Shown here in pieces: positions 9,312 through 18,176 of a DNA stretch of 33,412 nt. Made by a program: the position numbers and the translations under genes. The notes under the pieces were generated by a model. The model was not told where the DNA came from and did not search any database. It worked only from the letters and a program-made list of their open reading frames with translations. Source of the DNA: Candidatus Sulfotelmatobacter sp. (GTDB lineage: Bacteria; Acidobacteriota; Terriglobia; Terriglobales; Acidobacteriaceae); assembly GCA_025928375.1 (NCBI GenBank), contig JAICJP010000008.1, positions 1 through 33,412 on the forward strand, in the 5' to 3' direction. How positions within the stretch are numbered: the first letter of the stretch is position 1; each line of letters opens with the position of its first letter.

Positions 9312-11415
9312 ATGGATCACATCACGCACCATGAGCACGAGCCCGCCGTGCCTCATAGCGGCCGTGGCATTTCGGGAGCACATGCAAGTCACGACCCTCA
9401 CGCGGGACACACCGTCGCCATGTTTCGCGACAAGTTTTGGCTGAGTTTCGCTCTGACTGTTCCTGTCGTCTTCTGGTCGTCCGACGTTCAACACTGGCTT
9501 GGATACAGAGCACCTTCTTTTCCTGGCTCGAAGTTTATCCCTGCCATTCTCGGAACCGTCGTCTTTGTCTATGGCGGGATGGTCTTCATCCGCGGGGCGT
9601 GGGGCGAACTTTCCGATCACAAGCCCGGCATGATGACTCTCATCAGCCTGGCGATCATAGTTGCCTTTGGTACGTCGCTCGCCGCAACACTCGGTCTCTT
9701 CGAGGTCGAAGTCTGGCGGGAACTCGCCTCTCTGATTACGATCATGGTCCTCGGCCATTGGCTTGAAATGCGAGCCATTTCCCAGGCTCGTGGTGCCCTC
9801 AACGCACTTGCCGCCCTGCTGCCGGACACGGCTGAACGTATAAGCGGAACCGAGAGTCAGAGCGCTCCAATTTCTGAGTTGAAAGTGGACGACATTGTCC
9901 TTGTACGGCCCGGAACGCGTGTTCCGGTGGATGGCATAGTCATTGAGGGTGCTGCCGATGTTGACGAGTCGATGATTACCGGCGAGTCCCGGACCGTTGC
10001 GAAAAGTGCAGGTGCCAAGGTCATCGCGGGAACGGTAGCCAGCGGCGGGAGTCTTCGAGTCCGCGTCACGGCCGTCGGCGAGGAGACGGCTCTGTCCGGC
10101 ATCGTGCGGCTCGTAGTGACTGCCCAGGCTTCTGGATCTCGCACGCAAGCTCTCGCCGACCGTGCCGCCGCAATCCTTTTCTACGTGGCTGTCGCGTCTG
10201 GCGCGATTACTTTGGCTTTGTGGTGGCTTTCAGGAGACAAAGAACATGCCCTGATCAGGACGGCAACCGTCCTTATCCGCCTGCCCGCACGCCTTGGGAC
10301 TGGCAATTCCACTCGTGATTGCAATCTCGACATCGCTCGGCGCCCAGAATGGACTCCTCATCAAGGACAGGCTCGCACTCGAACGTGCGCGCAATTTGGA
10401 CCTGGTGATTTTCGATAAGACCGGGACGCTCACGCGTGGAGCCCCCGCATTCTCGGGAGTGGTGGCGGCGTCTGGTGTCAATGAGAAAGACTTACTCGCC
10501 TTTGCTGCTGCCGTCGAAGCCAACTCCGAACACCCGCTCGCTGAAGCAGTCGTAGCCGAGGCCAAACGCCGAAACTTGCCCACGCTGCAGGCTGCCGACT
10601 TCGAGGCGCTGCCGGGTCGAGGCGCACAGGCGCGCGTGAACGGCCACAGCGTCATTGTCGGCGGACCGCGTTTGTTGACCGAGGGCAAGGTGACAGTGTC
10701 CCTCGAAGTTGAAAATGTGACGAGCCAGTGGGCATCCGAGGGAAAAACCGTTCTCTATATAGTGGCCGAAGCAGGACTGATAGGCGCTTTCGCCCTTGAG
10801 GATGAGATTCGGCCCGAATCCCATGAAGCCGTCAGGGAACTCCATGAGCTCGGTATTCGAGTCGCAATGATCACGGGAGACTCCAAGACGGTGGCCGGCT
10901 CAGTCGGCCAGCGGATCGGTATAGATGAAGTTGCCGCAGAGGTTCTTCCCGCTGACAAAGCATCGGCGGTCAAGCGCTTTCAGGCGGGCGGCACGAGAGT
11001 CGCAATAGTTGGTGACGGCGTAAACGACGCACCAGCGCTGGCAACTGCGGATGTTGGAATTGCGATTGGCGCGGGAACCGATGTGGCGATCGAATCGGCA
11101 GGCATTGTGCTTGTGCGCAGCGACCCGCGAGATGTTGTGGGAGCGATCAAACTATCGCGTGCTGCCTACCGAAAAATGATTCAGAATCTGGTTTGGGCTA
11201 CTGCTTATAACCTCGTCGCGATCCCTGTAGCAGGAGGCCTGCTCGTCCGATGGGGGTTCGATCTACCGATGAGTGTGGGTGCAGTCGCAATGAGCCTCTC
11301 CACCATCATCGTGGCTCTGAATGCTCAGTTGCTTCGCCGACTGAAGCTGCAGCCTACAGCCCCGTTATTAGGCAAAAACCTCTCATCATCAGCAAAAATG
11401 GGGAGTTTCGTTTAA
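9312..11415 (+). pseudogene. copB: P1B-type heavy-metal ATPase, CopB-like (His-rich N-terminus, CPH motif), frameshift near 10277
   Basis: MDHITHHEHEPAVPHSGRGISGAHASHDPHAGH N-terminus, DESMITGES, then after a +1 shift at CC 10277-10278 IACPHALGLAIPLVIAISTSLGAQNGLLIKDRLALERARNLDLVIFDKTGTLT and GDGVNDAPALATADVGIAIG. Confidence 0.85.
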
Positions 11416-11552
11416 TGCGGTCTCCGTGCCCCTATTTTGAGATGCTGCTGGAACGCCTCAAAACTCAAAGTCAATTGAGAACTGCGATTGCTGCGGAATG
11501 CCCGCTTTGTTCGGGTGCCCAAAGTTGGAAGCGGAAATCCTCCCGAGCCGGT

Positions 11553-12142
11553 TTAGCGCAGCGCTGCTTTCACAGCCGGCATGGCGAGCCTGCGAAAGAG
11601 TGCGTTGACTTCGTCCACGGAAAGCGAGAGTTTCCCAGAGGCCTACAACATTGCCAGACTAAAGAAGCCGCCGGTAACGAATTGGAAAACCGCTTCGGCA
11701 GGGACCGAGCCGTCGTCGCGTCGTCCCACCGTATCCTTGAGATCGTCGCGCACGAGATCCACCACGATTTCTGCAATAATTGCTGGACCAGTGCACCGCT
11801 ACGTCGTACCCACCATGGCTCGAAACACCTTTCTATACTCTGCGATGTGCGCAAACATCTCGTGACTGAACGCGAATAACTGTTCGTCCGACCTCGTCGC
11901 CTGCATTTGCGCCTGGCGTTGGAGCTCTTTCAGCGCGGCACGCAGCCCGTCGAAACCACTGACTAGGAAGTCTTCCTTGTTGTCGAAGTGGGCGTACAAT
12001 GTGGCGCGGCCAACGTTCGCGCGATCAATGATGTCCTGCACGTGAGTGCTTCAAAGCCCCTCTCCTCAATCAAGGACACCAAGGCCGTGCGGAGGAGTTG
12101 TTCTGTCCATCGTACACGGCGGTCATCCTTTGTTGTTCTCAT
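11553..12142 (-). pseudogene. TetR-family regulator remnant with several frameshifts and an in-frame TAG
   Basis: MRTTKDDRRVRWTEQLLRTALVSLIEERGFEALT / QDIIDRANVGRATLYAHFDNKEDFLVSGFDGLRAAL... / RSGALVQQLLQK / VVDLVRDDLKD...LAML*ASGKLSLSVDEVNALFRRLAMPAVKAALR* spread over frames. Confidence 0.75.
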
Positions 12143-12182
12143 CCCATCCTCACCGCCAGACTTGAGGACGCGCCGGACGCAC

Positions 12183-12665
12183 TTAGCGTTCTGCCTTTTC
12201 GTCGGGCGGCAAGTGGCGGAACATGAAAGACGAGAAGACACGGTCAAAGCTCGCCACGGCGTATGGGAGGTCGTTGCCGCGTCCAGCATGAACCGGCTCC
12301 TGTATGTTTGTTGGTTCAAGGGGCTTGGGCCCTTGCTGTTTCAGTTGCGCCTTTAGTTCGAAATTCCATTTCCAGATTGCGAAGACTGGCGGATAAATAA
12401 TGAGTTCCATCAGAAACGAGGTAATGATCCCGCCGATCATGGGGGTAGCGATGCGCTTCATCACGTCACCACCAGTACCGACAGACCACATGATTGGCAG
12501 CAGACCGAACAGCATGCAGGCCACCGTCATCACCTTAGGGCGGAGACGTTTGACGGCTCCCACCACGATGGCTTCTCTCAGATCATCCCAACTGTTCATC
12601 CGTCCCTTGCTGATGGCCTCGTGGTAGGCAAGATCCAGGTGTAAGAGGATGAAGACGGATCGCAG
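12183..12665 (-). pseudogene. C-terminal fragment of an RND heavy-metal efflux pump (CusA/CzcA family), 5' truncated next to the att-like junction
   Basis: DLAYHEAISKGRMNSWDDLREAIVVGAVKRLRPKVMTVACMLFGLLPIMWSVGTGGDVMKRIATPMIGGIITSFLMELIIYPPVFAIWKW is the terminal TM region of CusA-like pumps; the bulk of the gene (over 900 aa expected) is absent. Confidence 0.85.
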
Positions 12666-12680
12666 ATCAGTCCGGGTAGA

Positions 12681-12703
12681 ATTGTGGCTGTGATTGTGGC
12701 TGT
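12681..12703 (+). repeat. Direct repeat pair TGTGGCTGT (12683-12691, 12695-12703; 12-bp period), left of the tRNA half
   Basis: Read directly: attgtggctgtgattgtggctgt. Confidence 0.85.
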
Positions 12704-12825
12704 ACGCTGGTAAATGTCGACAGCATTTCAAGCACTTACGAATGGTTCTCTGTGCGCGCAAGACTTGTGTAAGCTAATGGTTAATCGTGAGTTAATGTAC
12801 GATCTGAACTTGTGGATTGGCGTGT

Positions 12826-12870
12826 CTCTTAATCAGTAGGTTGAAGGTTCGATTCCTTCCGCGCTCACCA
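12826..12870 (+). other. 3' half of a tRNA-Lys(CTT) gene including CCA; candidate att core
   Basis: CTCTTAA anticodon loop, TCAGT, variable AGGTT, T-arm GAAGG-TTCGATT-CCTTC, acceptor 3' strand CGCGCTC, A, CCA. No matching 5' half (GAGCGCG... or ACTGA) immediately upstream. Confidence 0.8.
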
Positions 12871-12903
12871 TATTTTGAACCACTTCGGGAGACCGCTGTC
12901 CAC

Positions 12904-12948
12904 AAAATCAGTTGCTGTGGCTGTTTTTGTGGCTGTGCAACTGATTTT
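12904..12948. repeat. 12-bp perfect inverted repeat AAAATCAGTTGC / GCAACTGATTTT enclosing a second TGTGGCTGT pair (12916-12924, 12928-12936)
   Basis: Read directly: aaaatcagttgc tgtggctgt ttt tgtggctgt gcaactgatttt. Confidence 0.9.
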
Positions 12949-13110
12949 TACATCAGGTATTTCTCCTCGATCCGTGGCTCGCGACCCTCTTCTTGGACCG
13001 CAGCGCCTTTGAGTTTCTGTTGATTGCGACGATCGATGACGGCTTTGATCGGCGCCGTTTCCGGGTGCAGATACCCCAGCGTTGTGGCCCGTCATCATGG
13101 AAAGCAGAGT
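12948..13110 (-). pseudogene. C-terminal remnant of a tyrosine recombinase/integrase
   Basis: Minus-strand frame: RATTLGYLHPETAPIKAVIDRRNQQKLKGAAVQEEGREPRIEEKYLM*; TTLxYLHP is the segment containing the catalytic Tyr in tyrosine recombinases. A possible preceding MMTGH lies in a different frame. Confidence 0.6.
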
Positions 13111-13560
13111 TGACGAGGCGCACATCGACGAGGAAATAAGCCGGGCGCTCGAGTCGTTGACGCCGAACGCCATCCTGGCAATGGCGGGAGATTAGTACAG
13201 CGGCGTTCCTTGAGCCGTTGTAGATGCACTGTACTCCTTCGCCAACAACATCCGCGTCTGCTTAGAGCTGAGCGCCACCCCCGGCACCGTTTCTCTTTGA
13301 GTGGCAATCTTACCAGAGATCAAACACCTGGTTTGCGGCCGCTTGATAGTTTGATCACTGCGTGAGTGGCTGCGCTGGAAGTCGCTGGAGATGCGAAATC
13401 CCAGCCCGAACGGCTGATCAGCGCGGTACCTCTCGTTTCCGGCAATACGGCCCGGACCTTCGACTGTCGCTCATGTTGGTTACAGGGTAAGGGAAGACAA
13501 GAAGGCAAACCATCTGGCCTGATATCCTGAAAGTTGAAGACCAATTTCGAGAGCGTGGAA

Positions 13561-13767
13561 ATGAACCCGGCCGACAAACCAGGATGGAAGACGCGGCTAG
13601 TGGAGCGTGAGTTCCCGGACCGTTCGTTTGACATTGAGTTTTGGCAGGACCAGGGCGATGAAGCCATCTTTGCCGCCGCATGGGAACTGGTGGAACTAGC
13701 GGAGGAAGTCAGCCATGGCAGAAAACCCACACTACAAAGAACTGCTACAACTCTTAAACGAATTTGA
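13561..13767 (+). CDS. Small protein overlapping a nucleotidyltransferase-like gene
   Basis: MNPADKPGWKTRLVEREFPDRSFDIEFWQDQGDEAIFAAAWELVELAEEVSHGRKP...; overlaps the next ORF by about 50 bp in another frame. Confidence 0.55.
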   Translation: MNPADKPGWKTRLVEREFPDRSFDIEFWQDQGDEAIFAAAWELVELAEEVSHGRKPTLQRTATTLKRI

Positions 13768-14182
13768 GGTCGAATATTTGATTGTGGGTGGCTTCGCAGT
13801 CATGAAGTACGGCGAGCCGCGTTATACCAAAGACCTCGATGTGTGGGTCCACAATTCCGCCCAGAATTCCGTCCGAGTAGTCGAAGCACTTCGGAAGTTC
13901 GGGGCCCCTCTCGATCATGATCGCATAACACCAAGCACATTCTCTGGAACCCAGGTCGTCTACCAGATCGGAATTGCTCCTGTGCGCATCGACATTCTTA
14001 CCGAGATCACTGGCGTGGAATTCCCGGAGGCCTGGAATAGAAGAGTCGCAGGCACTTTCTTCGGTGTTCCAGTGCATTTTATTTCACTGGACCACCTCCT
14101 CGCGAACAAAGGAGCTCTAGGCCGCAGCAGTGACCTCAAGGATCTGCGGCAAAAGCTAAAGAGTCCGGAGACAGAAGGATAA
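13715..14182 (+). CDS. Nucleotidyltransferase-fold protein (AbiEii/MNT-like)
   Basis: LLNEFEVEYLIVGGFAVMKYGEPRYTKDLDVWVHN: GG(F/S)...D.D.. minimal NTase motif, with a later VRIDILTEI segment. Confidence 0.8.
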   Translation: MAENPHYKELLQLLNEFEVEYLIVGGFAVMKYGEPRYTKDLDVWVHNSAQNSVRVVEALRKFGAPLDHDRITPSTFSGTQVVYQIGIAPVRIDILTEITGVEFPEAWNRRVAGTFFGVPVHFISLDHLLANKGALGRSSDLKDLRQKLKSPETEG

Positions 14183-14199
14183 GGTATTCCGTTCGGCGA

Positions 14200-14220
14200 C
14201 CTAGATGATCCTTATCTAGG
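14200..14220. terminator. Possible hairpin downstream of the nucleotidyltransferase gene
   Basis: CCTAGAT-GATCCTT-ATCTAGG, 7-bp perfect arms; no strong U tract. Confidence 0.3.
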
Positions 14221-14429
14221 ATCTTTGATGAGCGCTCCTGGATCTACTGGAATCTCCGTTGTCATCGTGAACCAATCCGCCGCTGCCGGCGCGGAGGAAC
14301 CCGTTTTGATTCCCGCCGACGCCAGCCTTTTCAGGTTTTCAATCAACAACATAACTCGTCGGAGCAGGCGATTTATTGTGACCACTCTGTGACCAGCGCC
14401 GATGTTCGCCTAAGAGCGCACATCATCAG

Positions 14430-16025
14430 TTAATCAGCAGCCTGAGCGCGCCTGAAATCCTGCACGCTTGAAGATGTGTGGGACGGCATCTTCCACCGCG
14501 CCACCACCGCACTCGCGATCGCGAGGACCGCGCAGAGTACAGCGATCAGCCGGAAACCGAACACGAATGCTTCGGCAATTCTGGAACGAATCGCCAAGGC
14601 AGTTGCCTTATCCGTGCCTGACGGAGCATCTAGGTTTCCGAGCATTGCCAGATTGGAATCGAGGTGGCGAACAATGTCGGCATTCAAATTCAGAGTGACA
14701 AGTGACTGGCGCAAAGAGTGAGCGAAAGCGGCTGTCATGAGCGCGCCTAGCACTGCCACTGCCAACACTCCAGCAACTCGGGCCACGGCATTGTTGATGC
14801 CAGATGCGGCGCCGGCCCGTTCCGGCCCGACAGAGTTCATGACAACGGTTGTTAGAGGCGCGACAGTAATGGCCATGCCGACGCCCAAAACAACGAAAGC
14901 TGGAAAGAAGGCAATCCAATATTGCGCACGTACTCCTGGCACTGCAAAAAGGAGAAATCCAACTGCAGCGATCAGCGGTCCAACGATGAGCGGTACCTTT
15001 GAACCATAGCGGCTGATGAGTCCTCCAGACCAACGCGATAACAGGAACATCAACAAAATCATGGGAAGCGCAGCGGCACCTGTCGCGGTTGCTGAGTACT
15101 TCTGAATCTGGATCAAGTTCAGCGGAAACATAAAGAAGAAGATTCCCAATGCGGCATAAAGAAACAGCGTTAGCAGATTCGCGCCGCTGAACGTAGAGAC
15201 CTGAAATAGCTTGAGCGGCACCATAGGTGCCGTTGCGTTCTTTTCGACAAGTATGAAAACGGCGAGCGCCCCCACACCGAAGATTAAGCTCGCGATTACT
15301 CGAAAGTGGACCCATCCGAGAGTCGACGACGACAGAAAGCCGTATATAAGTGCCGCCAAGCCAACTGTCGCAATTGAAGCACCCAACCAATCGATGCTCC
15401 GTGAGTCAGGATTGCGAGATTCAGGCACGTGCCAAAAAGAGATGACGAGAGCAAGTGCTGCGAGGGGAACATTGATGAAGAAGATCCAGTGCCACGAAAC
15501 ATGCTCAATCAACCATCCTCCGAGGACCGGACCTAGAGCAGTTGTGATGGTTGTGAATCCGGCCCACGTCCCGATTGCTTTGCCCCGGGATTGTTCGTCG
15601 AAGCATGCACTGATGATAGCCAGACTGCCCGGCACCAGAGCAGCCGCGGCAATCCCCTGAACTGAGCGCCATATCAACAGAGTTCTGATCGTCGAAGAAA
15701 AACCACAGCCAACGGAAGCGAGTGCGAAACCAACTATACCCAGCAGGAACATCGCCCGACGGCCAACTGAATCTCCAAGAGCACCGCCCACCAGGATCAG
15801 GGCAGAAAGGAACAGCCCGTACGATTCAATGACCCATTGCACGTCCACTACGGTCGCATGAAGCGTGGATTGCAGCGCAGGCATAGCCACGTTGACGATC
15901 GTGCTATCAATGAACGCCATGCTCGAACCGAGAATCGTGGCTGCAAGCACCCACGGTCGCGAGGCCGGTACACAGGGAGACTGCACTGCAGCTGTGGTGA
16001 ATACTTCGGTGCACGGGTGTTTCAT
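14430..16025 (-). CDS. MFS transporter, DHA2 (EmrB/QacA-like, 14 TM) drug exporter
   Basis: FIDSTIVNVAMPALQ, GDSVGRRAMFLLG, VQGIAAAALVPGSLAIISACF and GPVLGGWLIEHVSWHWIFFINVP motifs. Confidence 0.93.
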   Translation of the reverse strand: MKHPCTEVFTTAAVQSPCVPASRPWVLAATILGSSMAFIDSTIVNVAMPALQSTLHATVVDVQWVIESYGLFLSALILVGGALGDSVGRRAMFLLGIVGFALASVGCGFSSTIRTLLIWRSVQGIAAAALVPGSLAIISACFDEQSRGKAIGTWAGFTTITTALGPVLGGWLIEHVSWHWIFFINVPLAALALVISFWHVPESRNPDSRSIDWLGASIATVGLAALIYGFLSSSTLGWVHFRVIASLIFGVGALAVFILVEKNATAPMVPLKLFQVSTFSGANLLTLFLYAALGIFFFMFPLNLIQIQKYSATATGAAALPMILLMFLLSRWSGGLISRYGSKVPLIVGPLIAAVGFLLFAVPGVRAQYWIAFFPAFVVLGVGMAITVAPLTTVVMNSVGPERAGAASGINNAVARVAGVLAVAVLGALMTAAFAHSLRQSLVTLNLNADIVRHLDSNLAMLGNLDAPSGTDKATALAIRSRIAEAFVFGFRLIAVLCAVLAIASAVVARWKMPSHTSSSVQDFRRAQAAD

Positions 16026-16498
16026 CCTGATTCCGATGCTAACGGATCAAGAAGGGATTCCGTCATGGAACACAGGGATAGTCTCTTTTCTCGGAAGAAT
16101 GAATACGGAAATCGCCACTACCACTTCTTTCGTGGGCACCGCATTGGCGAAGCTCGGGAGGTTAACTTCGAGGGCGGCACGCATCTCCACATCCGAGTAG
16201 TCGGCAGTCGCGTCCCCAATCAGCTGCACTTCATTCGTACCTTTCCGCCGGATGCGACTAGTTGACCCTCACCAGCTTCCGCATAACATTCCCCCCCAAT
16301 GGCTGCAGGACGCATACACGGATGATTTGCTTCGTATCAGCCTGGCTCTGGCTGGCAGAGTTCCGTGACTTGGTGTTCTTCATCGGAGGCAACCTCCGGA
16401 AAATACTTACCCAAACGTAGACCTGGCGATCCCAATCCATTTCGTGGACACAAGCACCTCCAGAAGCGTTGCGGTGCTGCATAAAAAGGGAAAACGCC

Positions 16499-16526
16499 CG
16501 TCAACCCCTCCCCCGAAGTGTTGACG
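16499..16526. terminator. Possible hairpin CGTCAAC...GTTGACG
   Basis: 7-bp perfect arms around CCCTCCCCCGAAGT; function not established. Confidence 0.25.
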
Positions 16527-17071
16527 AGCGTCCGAAAAGCGTTTTGCGGTTTGCGATGTTAGTCGGTGAATATGCGCATAGTCAATAAGATTTTACGTTG
16601 TGTTTCCTTACGTTTCAGATCGGATAAACGTTTTTGCAATGCTTCTTTTGCACTGGTCGAAGGCACGCATGACCGATGGAAGGAATCTGGCATAGAAATT
16701 TGAGGTCACATGACGACTCACTACACAGGATTTCTTCCACGTGAGCGGCATCACTGACAAAGCGCGAGCCCGAAAGGCGGCGATTGTCCCGAACCAACAA
16801 TCTGATCCGCTCATTGGGGCGGGTCGCCCCCTTTTCAAAGCATGGTGAGAAGTAGGGCCCCGAGCCCGGCCAAGAGGCGGATAGGGATGGTCGTCAGCAT
16901 CTCAGGGCATCATAACAACAGAATGGTCCCAACAAGTGCGTTGCTGGCCAACCGTGGCTCATGCGTTTGTCATTCAAAGGCGAGTCAAATTTGTTTTGAC
17001 GTGCAGCAGAGAGCCGGCAATCATGGCTGTGGATTCCCGCCGCGAGCCGAGTGACAGGGGGAGCGCGTTGT

Positions 17072-17869
17072 TCACGACCCTGGCGTATGGGCGTTTTTGT
17101 GCTCGTACATTCTGCGATCCGCCCCGTCGAGCATCTCATCGAGGGTGTCTCCATCGTGCCACTCGGCCAAACCGATGCTCAAGCTGATCTGGAAGCTGTC
17201 GAGGTGTCCTGCATTGTTCCAATTGTGGAGCTCGTTCTTAATCCGTTCAATCACATTTTGAGCGCCAATCGCAGTCGTATCCGCTAGCAACACCAAGAAC
17301 TCGTCTCCTCCGTAACGTATCGCCGCATCTGAGCCCCTGATCGAAGCTCGCAGGATTGCAGCAATCTCGGCTAAGACGTAATCACCGGTCAGGTGCCCAA
17401 AGCGGGTGTTGACCTGCTTAAAATTATCGGCGTCGACCATCAGAAACGTGAGGGGGGCGTGCCTTCGCCGGGCATGGCTGATGAGCCGGCCTGCGATGTC
17501 ATCTAATGAGCGACGGTTGTATATCTCGGTAAGCGGATCGGTGAACGACTGCTGCTCAATAGCCTGCGCTTGTAAGGTGCTGGAGATCAACTGCTCGCGC
17601 AAACGACGAACCTCGAAGCGTTTGGTTACGAGGTAAGTATTGAGGAGTGCGAGCAAGACTGACAGCGCGATGACGAGCGGACGGGATACCGTAAACTCCA
17701 CATGGACAGTGTCATCCTGAAAGGCGACGCGGAAAAGGACAGCGAGCAGAACGGCGCTCACCAACACCCCTGTGAGGGAAACGATCGCCCAAAGTTCCCA
17801 ATCGCGCTTCTCCAGGGAGGAGAGTTGTTTGCTTACACGAGCGACCGTACTTTCAGGATGCTTCAACAT
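17072..17869 (-). CDS. Membrane-anchored diguanylate cyclase (GGDEF domain)
   Basis: Two TM segments, then DPLTEIYNRRSLDD...VDADNFKQVNTRFGHLTGDYVLAEIA...SDAAIRYGGDEFLVLL...SIGLAEW. Confidence 0.93.
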   Translation of the reverse strand: MLKHPESTVARVSKQLSSLEKRDWELWAIVSLTGVLVSAVLLAVLFRVAFQDDTVHVEFTVSRPLVIALSVLLALLNTYLVTKRFEVRRLREQLISSTLQAQAIEQQSFTDPLTEIYNRRSLDDIAGRLISHARRRHAPLTFLMVDADNFKQVNTRFGHLTGDYVLAEIAAILRASIRGSDAAIRYGGDEFLVLLADTTAIGAQNVIERIKNELHNWNNAGHLDSFQISLSIGLAEWHDGDTLDEMLDGADRRMYEHKNAHTPGS

Positions 17870-18088
17870 GAGGATACTCCCAGAGAGTTTATGCGTCAGG
17901 GTTAGGAGCGCGCATCGGTACTGAGGTAATGATCACCGCATCATCCCGATTAAAGCGATATACGTTTTCAAGCTGACGACTTCCTTGATTGGTTGGTTTG
18001 CACATAAGTCTGCATACTTCGTGGCGAATTGCCTTACGCCTGGTAAGAGCCACGTCTTTCATGTTCGTCGTGCTTGTTCTGATTTCGT

Positions 18089-18111
18089 AACAAGCCAGCT
18101 GGTGGCTTGTT
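18089..18111. promoter_or_regulatory. Perfect 9-bp inverted repeat (AACAAGCCA-GCTGG-TGGCTTGTT) between divergent GGDEF and GAF genes; candidate operator or hairpin
   Basis: Read directly; lies in the 17870-18176 divergent intergenic space. Confidence 0.5.
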
Positions 18112-18176
18112 GAAGTGAACCCTAGACATGCTACAACTGGGCGCAGCAGTGTACTTCATGTAGTACGTGAACGAAT

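Noticed and set aside
9276-10148. 290-aa minus-strand ORF opposite copB
   Set aside because: Antisense shadow of the P-type ATPase; no domain signature.
14608-15390. 260-aa minus ORF overlapping the MFS gene in another frame
   Set aside because: Alternate-frame shadow of the intact MFS transporter.
16615-16838. Possible response-regulator N-terminal scrap (IRLLVRDNRRLSGSRFVSDA)
   Set aside because: Resemblance is too short and followed by unrelated sequence.
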